Shown: piece after piece, positions 37,279 to 49,083 of the stretch
Layout: every line of letters starts with the position of its first letter
Numbering within the stretch: position 1 is the stretch's first letter
NCBI GenBank assembly: GCA_965153455.1
Contig: OZ234503.1
Coordinates: 6,726,157-6,790,156, forward strand
Direction: 5' to 3'
DNA from: Sphagnum compactum
Lineage: Eukaryota > Bryophyta > Sphagnopsida > Sphagnales
DNA: 64,000 nt
Program-made: the position numbers and the translations under genes
Notes under the pieces: generated by a model
What the model was told of the DNA's origin: nothing
Databases searched by the model: none
Seen by the model: only the letters and a program-made list of their open reading frames with translations

Positions 37279-37361
37279 CTTCCCGCGCGCCTGTTTTGGG
37301 TTCTTCCCCGCTCTTTCACGCCAACCTCACGCCAACCGTAACGCCAAACTCACGCCAACCC
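37279..37361 (+). promoter_or_regulatory. Putative COM1 promoter/leader: E2F-like site and ACGCCAA repeats
   Basis: A TTCCCGCGCG word at about 37280-37290 resembles the E2F consensus (TTTSSCGS), which is common upstream of plant S-phase and DNA-repair genes. It is followed by four spaced copies of ACGCCAA (37318-37361, about every 10-12 bp). Composition changes sharply to GC-rich here, marking the start of the gene's 5' region. Function is inferred from sequence resemblance only. Confidence 0.4.
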
Positions 37362-37779
37362 AAGTTCCATTCTCTCTGCGCTTCGCGTGTCTCCTCTCTC
37401 CCTCTGTGCGTCTTCATTTTCACTCTATTGTCGCAAATTTCTGTGTTATCTGTGCGATTGCGATCTGCTCGTTGCAGTGACGCATTTTGTCTCTGGAGTG
37501 TTGGAATTTGCAATGACTTTTTTTTTTGGGGGGGAAAGAAATTGAAATGGTAATCTGAATTTTTTGAGTGACTCGGTGCTTTCTTCTTGTAGCGTGCACA
37601 TGAAGATTGGCGGTTGCGGAAGATTGGAGTCAAGGTATGGAGGAGAAGGTAAACAACGGAGGCAGAGAGGTGGATACGGCAGCATTGCGGAGATTGAGAG
37701 ATTCGAATCCGTGAGTTTTCTGAGCTCCGATTTGGAGTCCCTGTGACGGTTTTGCTGGAATTGTAAATCTTAGGAGAGT

Positions 37780-39711
37780 ATGGATGAGATTCTATGTGAT
37801 GCATACGCTGCTCAGATTGTTGGAGGTGGATTGGAAGACGAGGATTTCTTTAGAAGCTTGTTTTCCGCTTTTCAGACGACGATTGTGGAAGCCAGAGAGC
37901 GTATTGATCAAGTGGAGATTGCCTTCTGCAATCAGCTCTTTCCGACTTTCCGTAGAGAGCTTGCAAAGTCTAGAAGAGCTGTGAAGAGGCTTCAGAATGA
38001 ACACAAAGCGGCAACGGATGCGTGGGACGAAGAGAGGAAATCTCTTTTGCAAGAAATTGATCTTGCGCGTTCTCAGTTGAGAGCGACACAACGGGGCTCC
38101 GTCGTGCAACAGGTGAAGGGATTGAGTGGCGACGCAGAACAACAGGAGCAGAACAGGTTGCAGAAAGCACTGGTGGAGAAAGAGACGGAGAGATCACCTG
38201 TTCCTGATTACAATGCACTTGAAGAAACCGTAGAAGAAGAAGAAGAAGAAGAAGAGCACCAGACCTCGGAGCCGCACGTCTCCGAAGTTACTTGTACCAA
38301 GCCGGCGTTTGAAGTCGTGGTGTCCTCGCAAGAGCGAGCCAAGCGATGCATGCGGACGGTGGTGCCGAGGAAGGAAAACCTTTATCCAGAGTCCGACGAG
38401 CCTGAGAACCGGCGTTTACGTGAACAGATCCATCGTCTCCGGCAGCAGCTGGTCAATCTGCGAAGGAAATACACAGGCTCGAGGAACCAGTACTGCGCTC
38501 TTCAACAGCGATTCTGTGGGAAAGCACCTTTCACGTTCGCAGCAGACAGCAGCGGCCCTGTAGATAATTCTCATACGAACAGAAAACCGCTTAAAGAAAC
38601 TCTTGCTGCTGATCCTCAAAGAAACGGACTTGATGTTGCGCAGGAGTGCGGCGCAAACGCAGCAAAGCGTAAACGCATGTCCGGGATTCCTCCGGCGAAT
38701 GACGCTAGTGATCAAGGCGGTGTCATTCTGCCAGAGGAAGAAGCCACAGTTCTCAAGCAGAGACCATCCCTTGCCGTAGGCTCAGATTCTTCAGCCAGAC
38801 TTGTATCCGGGAGCTCATTGAAGCAGTTGTTGCAACCTGTTGCTGCTAAGAGCGGGAAACCAGAGATTGTCCATATTTCCACAGAGGTCTGTAAGGGCAG
38901 ACCTGACTGCCGTTCAACAACTACGGAGAACGGTAGAAGCGAATGTGAAGAAGAACAACTAGTGAAGAAACCAGAGCAAGTTTCTATGAGATATAAAAAC
39001 TCCGGTAACTCACACTACAACCATTTGTGTTTCAATCCGTTTGCAACAAGCTTGAGGATGCTTCTCTCACGAGAACAGTGGGCTCATGTTCTTCAGGGTC
39101 ATTTCTGTTGCAAATTGTGTGCTATTCTGTGTGGAAGAGAACTCTTGCAGTCAATGAACGTTTCTCCCCTGGATAGTGTACAAGCCTAAACCCTACTGAA
39201 GTGAGCTGCTACTTTATGCCAGTTTTCTTCAAAGCTAGAGCTAGAGACTTTGATTGCTCAGACTTTCTTATCTGTTATTGGGTTTGTTATTGATTCTTGT
39301 CTGGTCTCTTGGACAGCCACTAGCAGACCTCCATCAGCCCAAGCAGTGGGTTTCCCCCAGCAATCTTCTACATCCAATCCAAGGCAACAAGCAGCAACTG
39401 GTGTGCTATCTGAAAAAATTAATGTCTCAGTGGTTACACCTGGGAGGCTTAAGCTTGTGCGGACCAATCTGCAGCAGGACCGTGGTTACAAATACATAGA
39501 GCCTGTTCGGAAGAAGAGTGAAAGAGAAGCACTTCAGTCGACAGATTGTCGTCAATGTAAGAAGTTCTATGATGCTGTTCTTGCCAAAGATGCCAATGGG
39601 GTTGTTGAGTCCCGGTGCAAGCATCATGATGCATCAAGGCATCGCTATAAGTTTGCTCCTCCTGCAACCCCTGAAGGGTTTTGGAACATTGGCTTTGACT
39701 CTGACCTCTGA
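37780..39711 (+). CDS. COM1: COM1/GR1 (SAE2/CtIP-type DNA-end resection factor)
   Basis: Two-exon model, 37780-39004 and 39317-39711, joined by a GT-AG intron of 312 bp in phase 1; 539 residues. The C-terminal block (about residues 455-539) is the SAE2/CtIP/COM1 domain, with CRQC (486-489), CKHH (509-512), SRHR (515-518) and the APPATPEGFWNIGF motif. The N-terminal third is helical and charged (REL, RRAVKRLQNEH, DEERKSLLQEI), fitting the coiled-coil multimerisation region, and a Glu run lies near residues 148-157. The middle is poorly conserved and Ser/Lys-rich, as in the family. COM1 works with MRE11-RAD50-NBS1 to process DNA double-strand-break ends, notably in meiosis. Without splicing, exon 1 would read to 39189 and lose the domain. 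The frame is intact. Confidence 0.9.
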
Positions 39712-39755
39712 GACTGGAAGGGTTTTGGAACGTTGCTTTTGATTCTGACCCCTGA
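39673..39755 (+). repeat. 44-bp duplication across the COM1 stop codon
   Basis: GAAGGGTTTTGGAAC begins at 39673 and again at 39717. The second copy repeats the end of the reading frame (FWN..FDSD) and its TGA stop in the 3' untranslated region with a handful of changes. The coding copy keeps the conserved residues. Confidence 0.8.
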
Positions 39756-42209
39756 GATTGTGTGGTCTATTCACCCAGATATATTCTCATTCTGGTCACA
39801 GCCTCAGGCATTGTGCTATCAAGCTAAGGAAGGCATTGTGCTATTGAGCTAAGGATAGCAGCTTTCTGTGAAGAAGTGAATTAGGAGTTGAAACTGGGGT
39901 TTCAAGGCCCTTGAGAGCCAAAGCGTTTCACCATTGTCATCATCTCCCCCCCAGCTGAATTTGGCTTTGAGAGCCAAAGCATTTCAGCATGGAGATCATC
40001 ATCTTCTCCCCAGCTCAACTTGTTGGATATATTTGCTGTGAAAATGTTCTTCATAGCTGAATTCTTTGGGTACAAAGTTGGGATATTTCTGGAGTGGACA
40101 AAATTCTGCATATCATTCGGAACTTTTTCCTTGCTTTGGAGATATCAGTCTGCACCTGTCTGCGGGACCTCTTCTTGATCTCTCTGAACTGTGGAGACCA
40201 AATTTCTTGCCCTCCTTAAGCATTGTCCTCACTTCTCGTTGTCTTGAGAGGCATCCTTCATTACATCTGCTTTATTTCTGCTGAAATATTCCTTTGGGAT
40301 GATGCTCCAAAGCAACATTTCTCATTCATAGAAAACTGATGCAACATTAGAAAAGGCCTAACATGAACAACATAATTGCAAGGCTTGCCAAACTGTTTCT
40401 TTCTTGATCCTGTCTGGATCCATAATATGTGCTGTTTAGTGCTATGAGTGGAAAGTCTGCTACAGGTATGTTTGGATGGCACTCAAATGCTGCAGATGCG
40501 GACCTTGGGGAACAGCTGCAGAAAGGAAATGCAGGTTTGCCCATGTTCTGCACTGGCACAAAGTCTTTTTTAGATGTGTTATGTCATCATGAAGCTATTG
40601 TGTTCAAATACGACTTGATTGCTGAAATGATGGAATGTTAATTATCAAATTACTTACTGTTATCTGTTCAACTATACTTAAATATTTTGCGAGTGTGCGC
40701 AAGCAATGATATTTATTCTCTTGAAAGATGCAATTAGCAGTAAGTTGCACATGGCTTTGTGAGATATTGAACAACTTTCTGCTAGTGCTAGTGATTCTAT
40801 TGAGAGAGATGCAATGGATGCAAAAGGCATGTTTGGAATGGACAGAATTTGTTACTGAACTGCTCTGTTGTGCTCATTAGAATCCATTACAGGAGAGATC
40901 AGTACCAGTATAAGTGGGTGCTTGTATGTGAAGACAATTTGAACTCTGCAGAAGTTTTCTTCAGGGAGATCACTCTCATGATTTATAGACTAGTAGCCTG
41001 AGCCCTTATGTTGATCTAGATCAGCATGAGACAGTTTTGTATTCTTATTTGCACTGATCTGAGAATACACAGGAGTGGTTATGTCAGCATCAACAATAGG
41101 AGCATGAAAAGCTCTGGACAAGCTAATGCTCCTGCAAATACAAGCATGCAGTGGCACATTGTGCTAATCTGTTTGTTTCTTCAGAGGAACAGCATCACCA
41201 AATTGATTGTCAATTAAGGGTCACAAGATTTGTTTCCTTGAATGTTTGCTATTGTGAATGAACTCAGAGAGTTTTCCTGCAAGACAGAACTTGCACATGC
41301 AGTTGAACATTACCTGTGCCCACCAAAATTGGATACCTGGTGGTGCTGGCTCAGATTCTTGGCTATGTGATCTGTTGTCTGGTTTTCAAAATGTGCCTAC
41401 AAGTTCATCTGAGGGAGTTGACTAATCATGTCCCCAAGATTTGAATCAAAGAGATGATTAGCTGTGTGGCCAATAAAGCAAAGCTCTGATATGACAGAAA
41501 CATGAGCATGAATTTCAATGTGGATATCCAACACAAACCAAGCACCAGTGGAATTGCTCCTAGTTGATCAAAAAATCAAAACACATTGTACAAACTATAA
41601 CATGGAGAGAGAGTCTTCATCAGCCAGAACCAACTCACATAAGAACATGTGTGACAGGTAGAATTCATCTGCCATCTATTGCACTTCGCTTCATTGAAAG
41701 TGGCTCCAAACTTCAAATACAGAAAAAGTAGCTCTCAACACATTTCTCTCTCTCTAGACATCTTGAGCCACAAACGGTCAAAAGTGTGTTGCTGTAAATC
41801 TTCAAAAATTTAAGACTGTCCTTTCTTCTCTTTCTTAACTTCAAGCCAACCCTCATATTAAAACACTTCTGCACCATTGATGGGCCTGTCAAACTCCAGA
41901 TATGTCTCAACAAATGGATCCAAGCCTCTTGCACAGAAGCTCAATCCATGCTTGAAACTTGCAGAACAAACTGACACATTTGCAATCTGCATCCCATTCC
42001 GCACAGAGCAAACTGCTGAGAGTTTTCTGTCTCATGGGTGCCCCAGACAAAGAATTTCCTGTTCACCATTGTATCAAGGTTGGGTTCCTGTTGAACTCTG
42101 GAATTCTTCAACAGAGTGCAACATGTGGTGATTGAAGACAAGGGTTGTGATTGAAGAGAGGGGTCCGCCCACATGGTGAGCTGTTCATATGCAGAGAGTA
42201 CCTTATTTA
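39756..42209. other. Convergent 3' flanks of COM1 and UTP5; no gene seen
   Basis: COM1 (+) and UTP5 (-) converge on this 2.4 kb. A second local duplication of about 60 bp (AGAGCCAAAGC.TTTCA, 39914-40020) is present. No domain is recognised in the short frames; the ends should be 3' untranslated regions. Confidence 0.5.
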
Positions 42210-45200
42210 TCACTCGGTACCATTTCCATATACCTCTTCTTCATCACCATCCCCATCCTTGTCCTCATCCTCACCCTTGTCCTCATCTCCATCCTCATCC
42301 ATGCTGTCATCACCCCTGTCATCAGATTCCGAGTAATTATCTACCATTGCATCCTCTGCCTCTGGCTCACTATCCTCCTCCACATAGACAATTGCTGCAC
42401 CAGCCTCCTCCGCATCTTTCTCCTGCGGCTGATTTGCTGAGATTTTAGCCATAATGAGGTCCAGGCGTCCTGAGAGTGATAGAAGAGGTCTGAACATGGA
42501 GAGCCTTGAATCAATGATCTGGTACAGTGAAGTAAGTACTGGCCTCATCCCAGGGTTGGACATTATGAATGCTGCATGGTGCAGCAACACAGCCCGTACC
42601 CATGGCACTAAACCCAGCGCTCTCTGAGGCCTAGCTTCCATTTTTGATACAGATAATGTCAGAAACTTTGTAGCCTCTAACGGTTGCAGCCTACGCACAG
42701 TGTTGGAAATAATTCTATCATCACTTACACTAAGGCATTGCTCCAACAGTACATTGTCCTCAGCTTGCAAAGCTTGTGACAGTAGAACCTGCATGGAATC
42801 AGCTCGTGGAGGCACTACCACTTTGTCTAGAGTAGCTATTTCATCATCACGAGTGTTTGCAATCAAGTCCAGTGCAATAAGCCTTTCCTCCATTGTCTGC
42901 TCATCATCAGCCATGACCATGGCTTCACCTGGTCCATCTACATGAGTGGTCAAATCTTCTGCCTCAGTTTTTCCAGTAAGCTGGACTACATCCTCCTCTG
43001 CATCGGCACGCCGCTTTTTCTTACTTTTCTTGGTTGAAACAGCAATCTCCACCTGGGAGTGTGGGATCACAGCATCGGCTGCATTATCAGGACCCAGAAC
43101 AGTGACCTCCTGTTGAGCCTGTGCTGCATTACTTACAGGAACAGGAGCCTTGAGCAATGCACCATTTTCACTTGGCCCCAAGTCAACTGTGGATCCTTCA
43201 TGACCCTGTAAGACAACCTGCTCAAATTGAGGCTTGGCAGATGTGCCCCGTGCCACTAGCACAGCCTCTGCACCCTCCACCAGTCTCACTGCAAGAATGC
43301 AGGCCCTGGTATCCTTGCTTCCTTTCCCAATAGTGATTCTTGTTGGCTTTACTGTGCCTAGCTCTGCTATGGATGCAGATGACCACACATATGCAACACC
43401 TGATTCTGACACTGCTGCAACTCTCACTGACTCCTCCCCCTCACTAATCATGCAGCAGTGAAGAGCCACAGCTGGCTGCTCCACTGAAAGTGAACAAACA
43501 ATGCCTGCCTCAGCTTTGCTTCCCTCACATTGCCACACTGCAATCTGGCGCTCACCCACTGCACAGGAGAGAAAATATCTCCCATCCTCAGTGAAGAGCA
43601 TGGCTTTCACAGAAGCCTGGCACACACAAACAAACTGTTATAAGAAAGTCTTCAAAGGTGGTGATGATCGTTGTTGGCTCCTCTATATCTGGCATGCATA
43701 TCTTTTCCAATGCATGACATGTTAGCAACAGGGAAAAACCTTACAGGATGACCAGTGTATTTGCGGATCCGTTTCTGGCTTGACAAGTCAAACAGCTTCA
43801 GCTCTGAACTCCCAGCTACCAAGCTACCTCCATCTGCACAATTCAACAAATACCACCCTCTAGTTCCAGTTAAAATCCTTGGCACTGGCTTGGAACCAGA
43901 GAACCCTATGACAACCTCTTGAGATTCAAGACAATAACATGTGAGGGATTGCGAACCAAGGGCCACTATCAGCACCAAAAGCTGATACCATGAAGTAGGA
44001 CTCGTACCAACAGAAAATCCCAGCACAATGCCTTAACCTTCACAAACTCTGGACAAAGAAGATGACTAACCTGGGGAAACAGCAACACAAGATACAGCAG
44101 TTTTGGCAGCCCGGAACTTGGAGAGCACCTGACCAGTGGTACAGTCCAATTCACAAACCATACCATCACTGCCTCCGCTGTATACCCTTTGCCCACCCCT
44201 GCTCACAGCTACTGTCCTCACACCCCTGCATGCATTCCACCCCATAACATATTCTCTTCACTCTTCTACTAATCATTCCTTGTACATACACAAAGGCCTC
44301 TCCTGAGATGCCTTCATGAGGACAGTGGACAGGACACTGTTTTCATACAAGATTTCTCAAAAGCACAACACAGTGAATACAGACTTTGCGGTTGCAAATT
44401 TCAGCTGATCAGGGACATGATCTTGACAATCTTTTTTGCTTACCCTGCATGGCAGTTGTTGCTCCTCCACTTCAATTCCCCGAGAGTAGTATCCCAACCA
44501 AGCACATCTCCAGATCCAGTTCCCACAACCAACAATGCAGCTGTCTTCTCCCTACTCCCTTTCTTCTTTGCCTGCAGTTTCTCTCAAACAAGAACATAAA
44601 ACACACTCTTCTTCGACTCTGAGATCAAGGCCCACAGATCTTTTTTGTCATTGAGCAGAAGCTTCTATAGCATGCGCATTTTTTCCCCACATAAATCCAC
44701 AGAGGAATGATCAATCAATTGAACACAGAGAATTTGAACCTGCTGAGGAAAGTGTGAGAGTACCTTCTTTGCAGATGATACAGAAAGGAGAGGAGCCCAG
44801 GTCATGCATGCGTAGTCTGCAGAAAGATGGCCATTGCCTACAGGTGTACCAGCTCCACTGATGGAAGTAGCTCCTGTGTCCACCAACTCACACTGCATCT
44901 CCCCATTCTGTACAGCCCATATCTGCACAGTTCCAGAAACACCCATTTACTTCTCAAGCTCTCCTTCATTTTCTTCTCAAGCTCTCATTCGTTTGCTTCT
45001 CAAGCTTGCTTTCCATGCACAGAATTTAGCATTTCCCCCCCCCCTCATTCCCTCCTATCTTCAGCAGTGACTGCCAAAAAAAAAGTACAAGCAGAGAGAT
45101 ACCCAGGAGAAGAATCTACATACCTTGATTCTGCCATCTCCCCCAGTGATTGCAAGCGATCCTCCGTTGGGATGAAAAGCTGTCAACAGATCCTTTAAGC

Positions 45201-45213
45201 CTGCAGCCGCCAT
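42210..45213 (-). CDS. UTP5: UTP5/WDR43 homologue (small-subunit processome, t-UTP)
   Basis: Six-exon minus-strand model: 45213-45124, 44922-44764, 44571-44444, 44225-44071, 43833-43745, 43616-42210. All junctions are GT-AG with matching phases (0, 0, 2, 1, 0), giving 675 residues. The N-terminal half is WD40-like (GGDGRIKIWAVQ, GTGSGDVLGWD, SGGSDGMVCELD, GHPASVKAMLF, GERQIAVWQC). A basic patch KKSKKKRR (about 403-410) fits a nuclear or nucleolar signal. Residues about 481-599 match the Utp12 domain (MQVLLSQALQAED, VRRLQPLEATKFL, VPWVRAVLLHHAAFIMS), and the tail is strongly acidic. This arrangement is that of yeast Utp5/human WDR43, a t-UTP subcomplex member needed for pre-rRNA transcription and 18S processing. 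The start Met opens MAAAGLKDLL in a suitable context; no upstream in-frame exon is needed. Confidence 0.9.
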
Positions 45214-45480
45214 TCGGGCTTTGCTGCTCCTCGACCTTTGGGCACCACGTAGAAAAAACTAGAAGCAGAAACTCAATCCACAAATATGAAGCTTCCGACT
45301 CCTCACCCACAACAACATCAGACAAAAGCTCGAAGGTGAAGAGGAAGCAGAAGACGAAGAAGAAGAAGAAGAGGAAGAAGTGAGATGCTTATCGACACTG
45401 TGAGACAACCAAAGAACTGCTGATTGCGGCCTCCTTGACTCAGGAGCAATCGGCATCGACGCCAACAATGGCGACGTCAA

Positions 45481-45580
45481 AAGCCGGCGAGAGAGAGGGA
45501 GAGAGAGAGCGCGTTTCTAGGGTTTGGGGTTTTAGGGTTTAAGGAAGAGGGAGCCCGGAGTTCCCTGCTCTACCCTAAAC
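45481..45580 (-). promoter_or_regulatory. Telo-boxes and GA tract upstream of UTP5
   Basis: On the minus strand, AAACCCTAAA (45531-45540) and AAACCCTAG (45518-45526) lie about 310-325 bp upstream of the start codon, with another CCCTAAA-type word at about 45574-45580 and a GAGA-type tract at 45488-45509. Telo-boxes are known to be enriched in promoters of plant ribosomal-protein and ribosome-biogenesis genes, which suits a UTP5 gene. They may lie in the leader or the core promoter. Confidence 0.6.
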
Positions 45581-45837
45581 AATAAACCCTTCGCGGGGTC
45601 TTTTCGAGTCAGAGAATCTTGCGTTTTGGGTGCAGATTTCTCGCTCCGATTCTGTCACTCATTGACCTCTCGCTGCAGTTGCACACGAATGGAACTGGAT
45701 TGTAGAAGGAACATGAAAGGGCTTTCTTTCAACGATGAGCAGCAGCATCTTCGTTGCAAAATGACTTGACTGTGAGGATGATGATGTGAGGATCAATTGT
45801 TGCAGCATGATACACGAGGATGCTGCGAGTTTTCTTC

Positions 45838-47225
45838 CAGCCAAAATCATGGCCGAGTCTTCTTGTTGTTGTGATTCCTAAAAATGCGACAGAAACTCGG
45901 GATACAGGGTTTTATGTGTTACTGATTGTGCAAAGTCATCAATGGGGAGCAATGACTGCTACACGCTGTCGATGCTGGTATCATAGCTTTTTGTGAGTGA
46001 CACTCATAAGGTTATGAATGCACTTGTTCTTGTCATGGTTGTTTGAGTTTTGATGGAACTGATGCAACGGTTTACCTTTGAATTCTTATTGCATAGTTTT
46101 TCTCTGCAAATGCATGGATACAAGTGCGAAGAGGATGCTATGGTTGGGGAGGTGACGGTCCAAATTATATATCTGGACACGCGGTTATGGGTAGCTGCAA
46201 CAACTTTGGCAACCAAAATGATGCTTTTGCCCAGCTTGGTGTACCAGATGAAGGAAACCGCATTGCTTAATGGTGGGTTTTTTGTCTCACTTTTTTCAGG
46301 CATAATGCAAACCCCTTGAAAACCTCTAACGAGTGCTGTTTTTTTAGCAATCCTGATCTTCATAAGCTTCTTCTAGGCTGTAAGTCTTCCTTCCAACTTT
46401 TCTTCCAACTTTTCTCAAGAATCATATCCCACACGTGAAGCACTTCCATGTTCATTCAGTATGAATTGAGTATAGGGACATGATTTCCTCACATCATTGT
46501 TGACTCTTTACTAGGAGAGAATTGTACGTCTAAAGGCTTCTCTTGTAATTTCTTGGATCTAACTGTGAGACAGAGTCCTCAAGGTTTATCCTGTGACATT
46601 TTTGACAAACACTCTCAACCAGATGCAGGTATTGAAGTGATTAGAATGCCTCATGTTCATTCCAATATCTCAATGACTGCAAAGCTGGGGGTTATCAATA
46701 GTCAATTTTACAAATTCTTGAGACTTTGTAGTTGTAAGAAGTTTTTTGTCTTCCAGATGGTCAGTCTTATTGTCTTTCTGAAGGCAACAGGCTACCCTTT
46801 AAAAGTTCTTCTAAAGAGAACTAGAGGGTTGCTTCTTAAAGAAAAATTCCTGTTTGGAATTTCCGCTTTTGGCATTTTCAGAATGATTTTGCTTTGGGTC
46901 TTGTAAGTGGGGAGCTTCCTGTAAGCCCACTTTTTCTTAGTCTTTCCCTGTTTGTCCTTTCCTTTAGTTTTTCTTTTCCCTTTCTGTCTTTCTTTGTTTC
47001 TTTGTCTGGTCTTTGTTGTTGTGGTTTGTTGCTAGCCGGTAGTATGGCTGAGTCTTCCCATTGCTTCCGGAATTGCAGCAGAAACTCAGTTCGTAGGTTG
47101 GTGATTGTCACCGGCCTTTACCCACTGTAGGGAGCTGATGAAGTCAGTGGGGAAGTTGTGATAGTTAAGTCACTATCATACATACTACTGTCGGTGGTCC
47201 CTGAACAGGTGTGAGACTGGCACTT
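45838..47225 (+). mobile_element. Decayed reverse-transcriptase element (Penelope-like?), copy 1
   Basis: The open stretch 46505-46906 reads CNFLDLTVRQ, DIFDKHSQPDAGIEVIRMP, HVHSNIS, then KLGVINSQFYKFLRLCS and KGYPLK-like text, ending at a stop. The FLDL...-S/H-x-SNI...-K..GVI..Q..R..R.CS order resembles the C-terminal part of Penelope-like and related reverse transcriptases. It is followed by a T-rich tract (46920-47030) and then by a tail 'GTATGGCTGAGTC' to 'CAGAAACTCAG' to 'GAGCTGATGAAGTCAGT'. A partial copy of that tail (CATGGCCGAGTC...GACAGAAACTCGG) lies upstream at 45838-45905, as if the element were bounded by direct repeats. A second member lies at 60190-60930. The family name is tentative; the two-copy relationship is clear. 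Confidence 0.55.
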
Positions 47226-49057
47226 TTGTTCATACTGGTGTGTGCTTATCATTTTTTGTTTTTTTCTGTCTTCTCTAGTTTGGTTCTTTCTGTGGCTTCC
47301 TGAGGAATTGTTAACCTTGCTGTTTCTTCTTCATTGTGAGAATGGGGATTTCTCTATTCTTATGAAAGATATCTTTGCTAGGAGAGGTGGCATAGTTTTT
47401 GTTCCATAGCTCACAGTTCCAGAAGCTAAGAGGAAGTCCAAACATTTGGAGGTAAGTTTTGCAATCTTAGATTTGTCCACTAATATACTGTGAATCAAAT
47501 GAGTGCCAATCAGAAATTGTGGTAGAGTTTAGGAATGTTGCTAGCTTTACAGGACTCCAGTAAAATCTAGCAATTATATCTCTACAGTCTGTAGCCTTTC
47601 AAAGTTTGGAAAAACTAACCAGCATATGGTATCTCCAGATGGGAATCCAGAGCAGAGTACTTCTGCTGAACAGCTGGATTGGAATTCTTCTCCTAAACTA
47701 AATGTTGGGTTTCTGGATCTCACATGTAAGGAGACACTAGAGGCATTCCTGGCTTAATGGCAAATTAGAGAATTGGCTGCTGCAATAGCCCTAGGTACAA
47801 CTGTTATCTGATTTCCTATTATTGTTCAATTCAAGGCTCAGCAGGTGTGTTAAGGCTTTCATAATAGAGGAAGAGTATGGAATTTTTTTGTTGAATGCCT
47901 GCTCAAGTGAATGCTTCTGGATATTTTCACCCTTGTACAACTTCTTGATGCATCTTCTAGCTTACAAGCACATGAAGAGGCCAGGTGCATCAATACATAA
48001 CAGATTATATCTTATGTGCAGATTGTGAATCAGATATCAATGTGTTTAACTGCAGCCTTGAATTGAGTGCAATTGGAGCAGACTCCTCTGCACCCAACTT
48101 AGTGTTGCATTTCAGCTTGTTGTTTTCTCCAAACACTGACAACAGCTTGAGTGCACTCCTCTGCACCCAATTGAGTGCTACACTGCAGCTTGTAAAGTCA
48201 GTTTTCTTATATGCCTTGTCTGACAATTTCATTGTGCACACATTTCTGATTAGATGCAATGCTTCTATTTAATTAGAAAACATGTCCTTGTGAAGTAGCT
48301 GTACTCACGGAGAATATGTTGTTAGCAATTCCAGGCACATGCAATGCGTCAGTAAGCACTCTTGGAAGAACATTCTTCCCCACTATCATGAGAATTTGTG
48401 TCTCCTTTTCCTCTTGCTTCTTGGTTTGAGTTGTCATCCATGTAGATATTACTTAATAGGCGAGATTTCTCAAAACCCACTCTAGTCCCTAAAGCTAAGA
48501 GAAGACCGAGTGCATTGAAGCACCAGAATCTAGATGCCAAGCATCACATCCAATAGAACTTGCAGATAATGCTAATATGAATGCCTCTTCACTACCAAAC
48601 TCCTTTCTTTTATCTTTTGCAGATACATAATGAGTTATTTGATTATCTCAATGAGCTCCAGTTCAAGGCTTTGATTCACACTTTGATAGAGGAGTGAAGA
48701 TAATGAAGCACTTAGAAATTCACCCACAACTGAAGATAGTTTTGTGATATCTTGTTGGAGATTTAAATTACTCTTAAGAAGTGGTGTTTTGTGGACCCTT
48801 CAGTTCAACCCTACCTTGGACCTTAGGTTGCATCTTAGTTCTCCAAAGCACGAGCTCTCCATTGAGCTCTTTCTTCAGGTCCAAACTCCAAGCCAATTGA
48901 TTTTGCCTTCAAAATGGTGCGTTGTAGGTTTAGCCTCGATAGTCCCCATTCACTGTTTTTTGCAAAAAGAAGAATATTTTTGGCCTACAAAAAATACATT
49001 GTGGAAAGCACTATTGTAATACCTGGGCAAGTTTATTTTTAAACCTAATTTATTTTT
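47226..49057. other. Spacer with small tandem duplication; no gene supported
   Basis: The word GAGTGCA...CTCCTCTGCACCCAA..TGAGTG..GCAGCTTGT occurs at 48066-48120 and 48149-48193. Short exon-like open stretches occur (for example 47407-47451 ending AAACATTTGGAG before GTAAGT, and 47600-47756), but no protein family is recognised and no full gene can be built. Confidence 0.4.
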
Positions 49058-49083
49058 AAAACCCTAAAACCCTAAACCCTAAA
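49058..49083. repeat. Short interstitial telomere-like tract
   Basis: Three consecutive ACCCTAAA-type words on the plus strand in AT-rich spacer. Confidence 0.7.

Noticed and set aside
42173-42448. Ser/Pro/His-rich plus-strand frames
   Set aside because: Antisense of the acidic C-terminal tail of UTP5.
47100-47160. Hammerhead-ribozyme-like CTGATGA and GAAAC words in the retroelement tail (also near 60780-60845)
   Set aside because: The conserved core words are present but I could not pair the three stems in any permutation.
47407-47760. Exon-like stretches ending at GTAAGT or starting after AG, between the UTP5 promoter and 49 kb
   Set aside because: No protein family recognised, one frame has an internal stop, and frames do not join into a gene.
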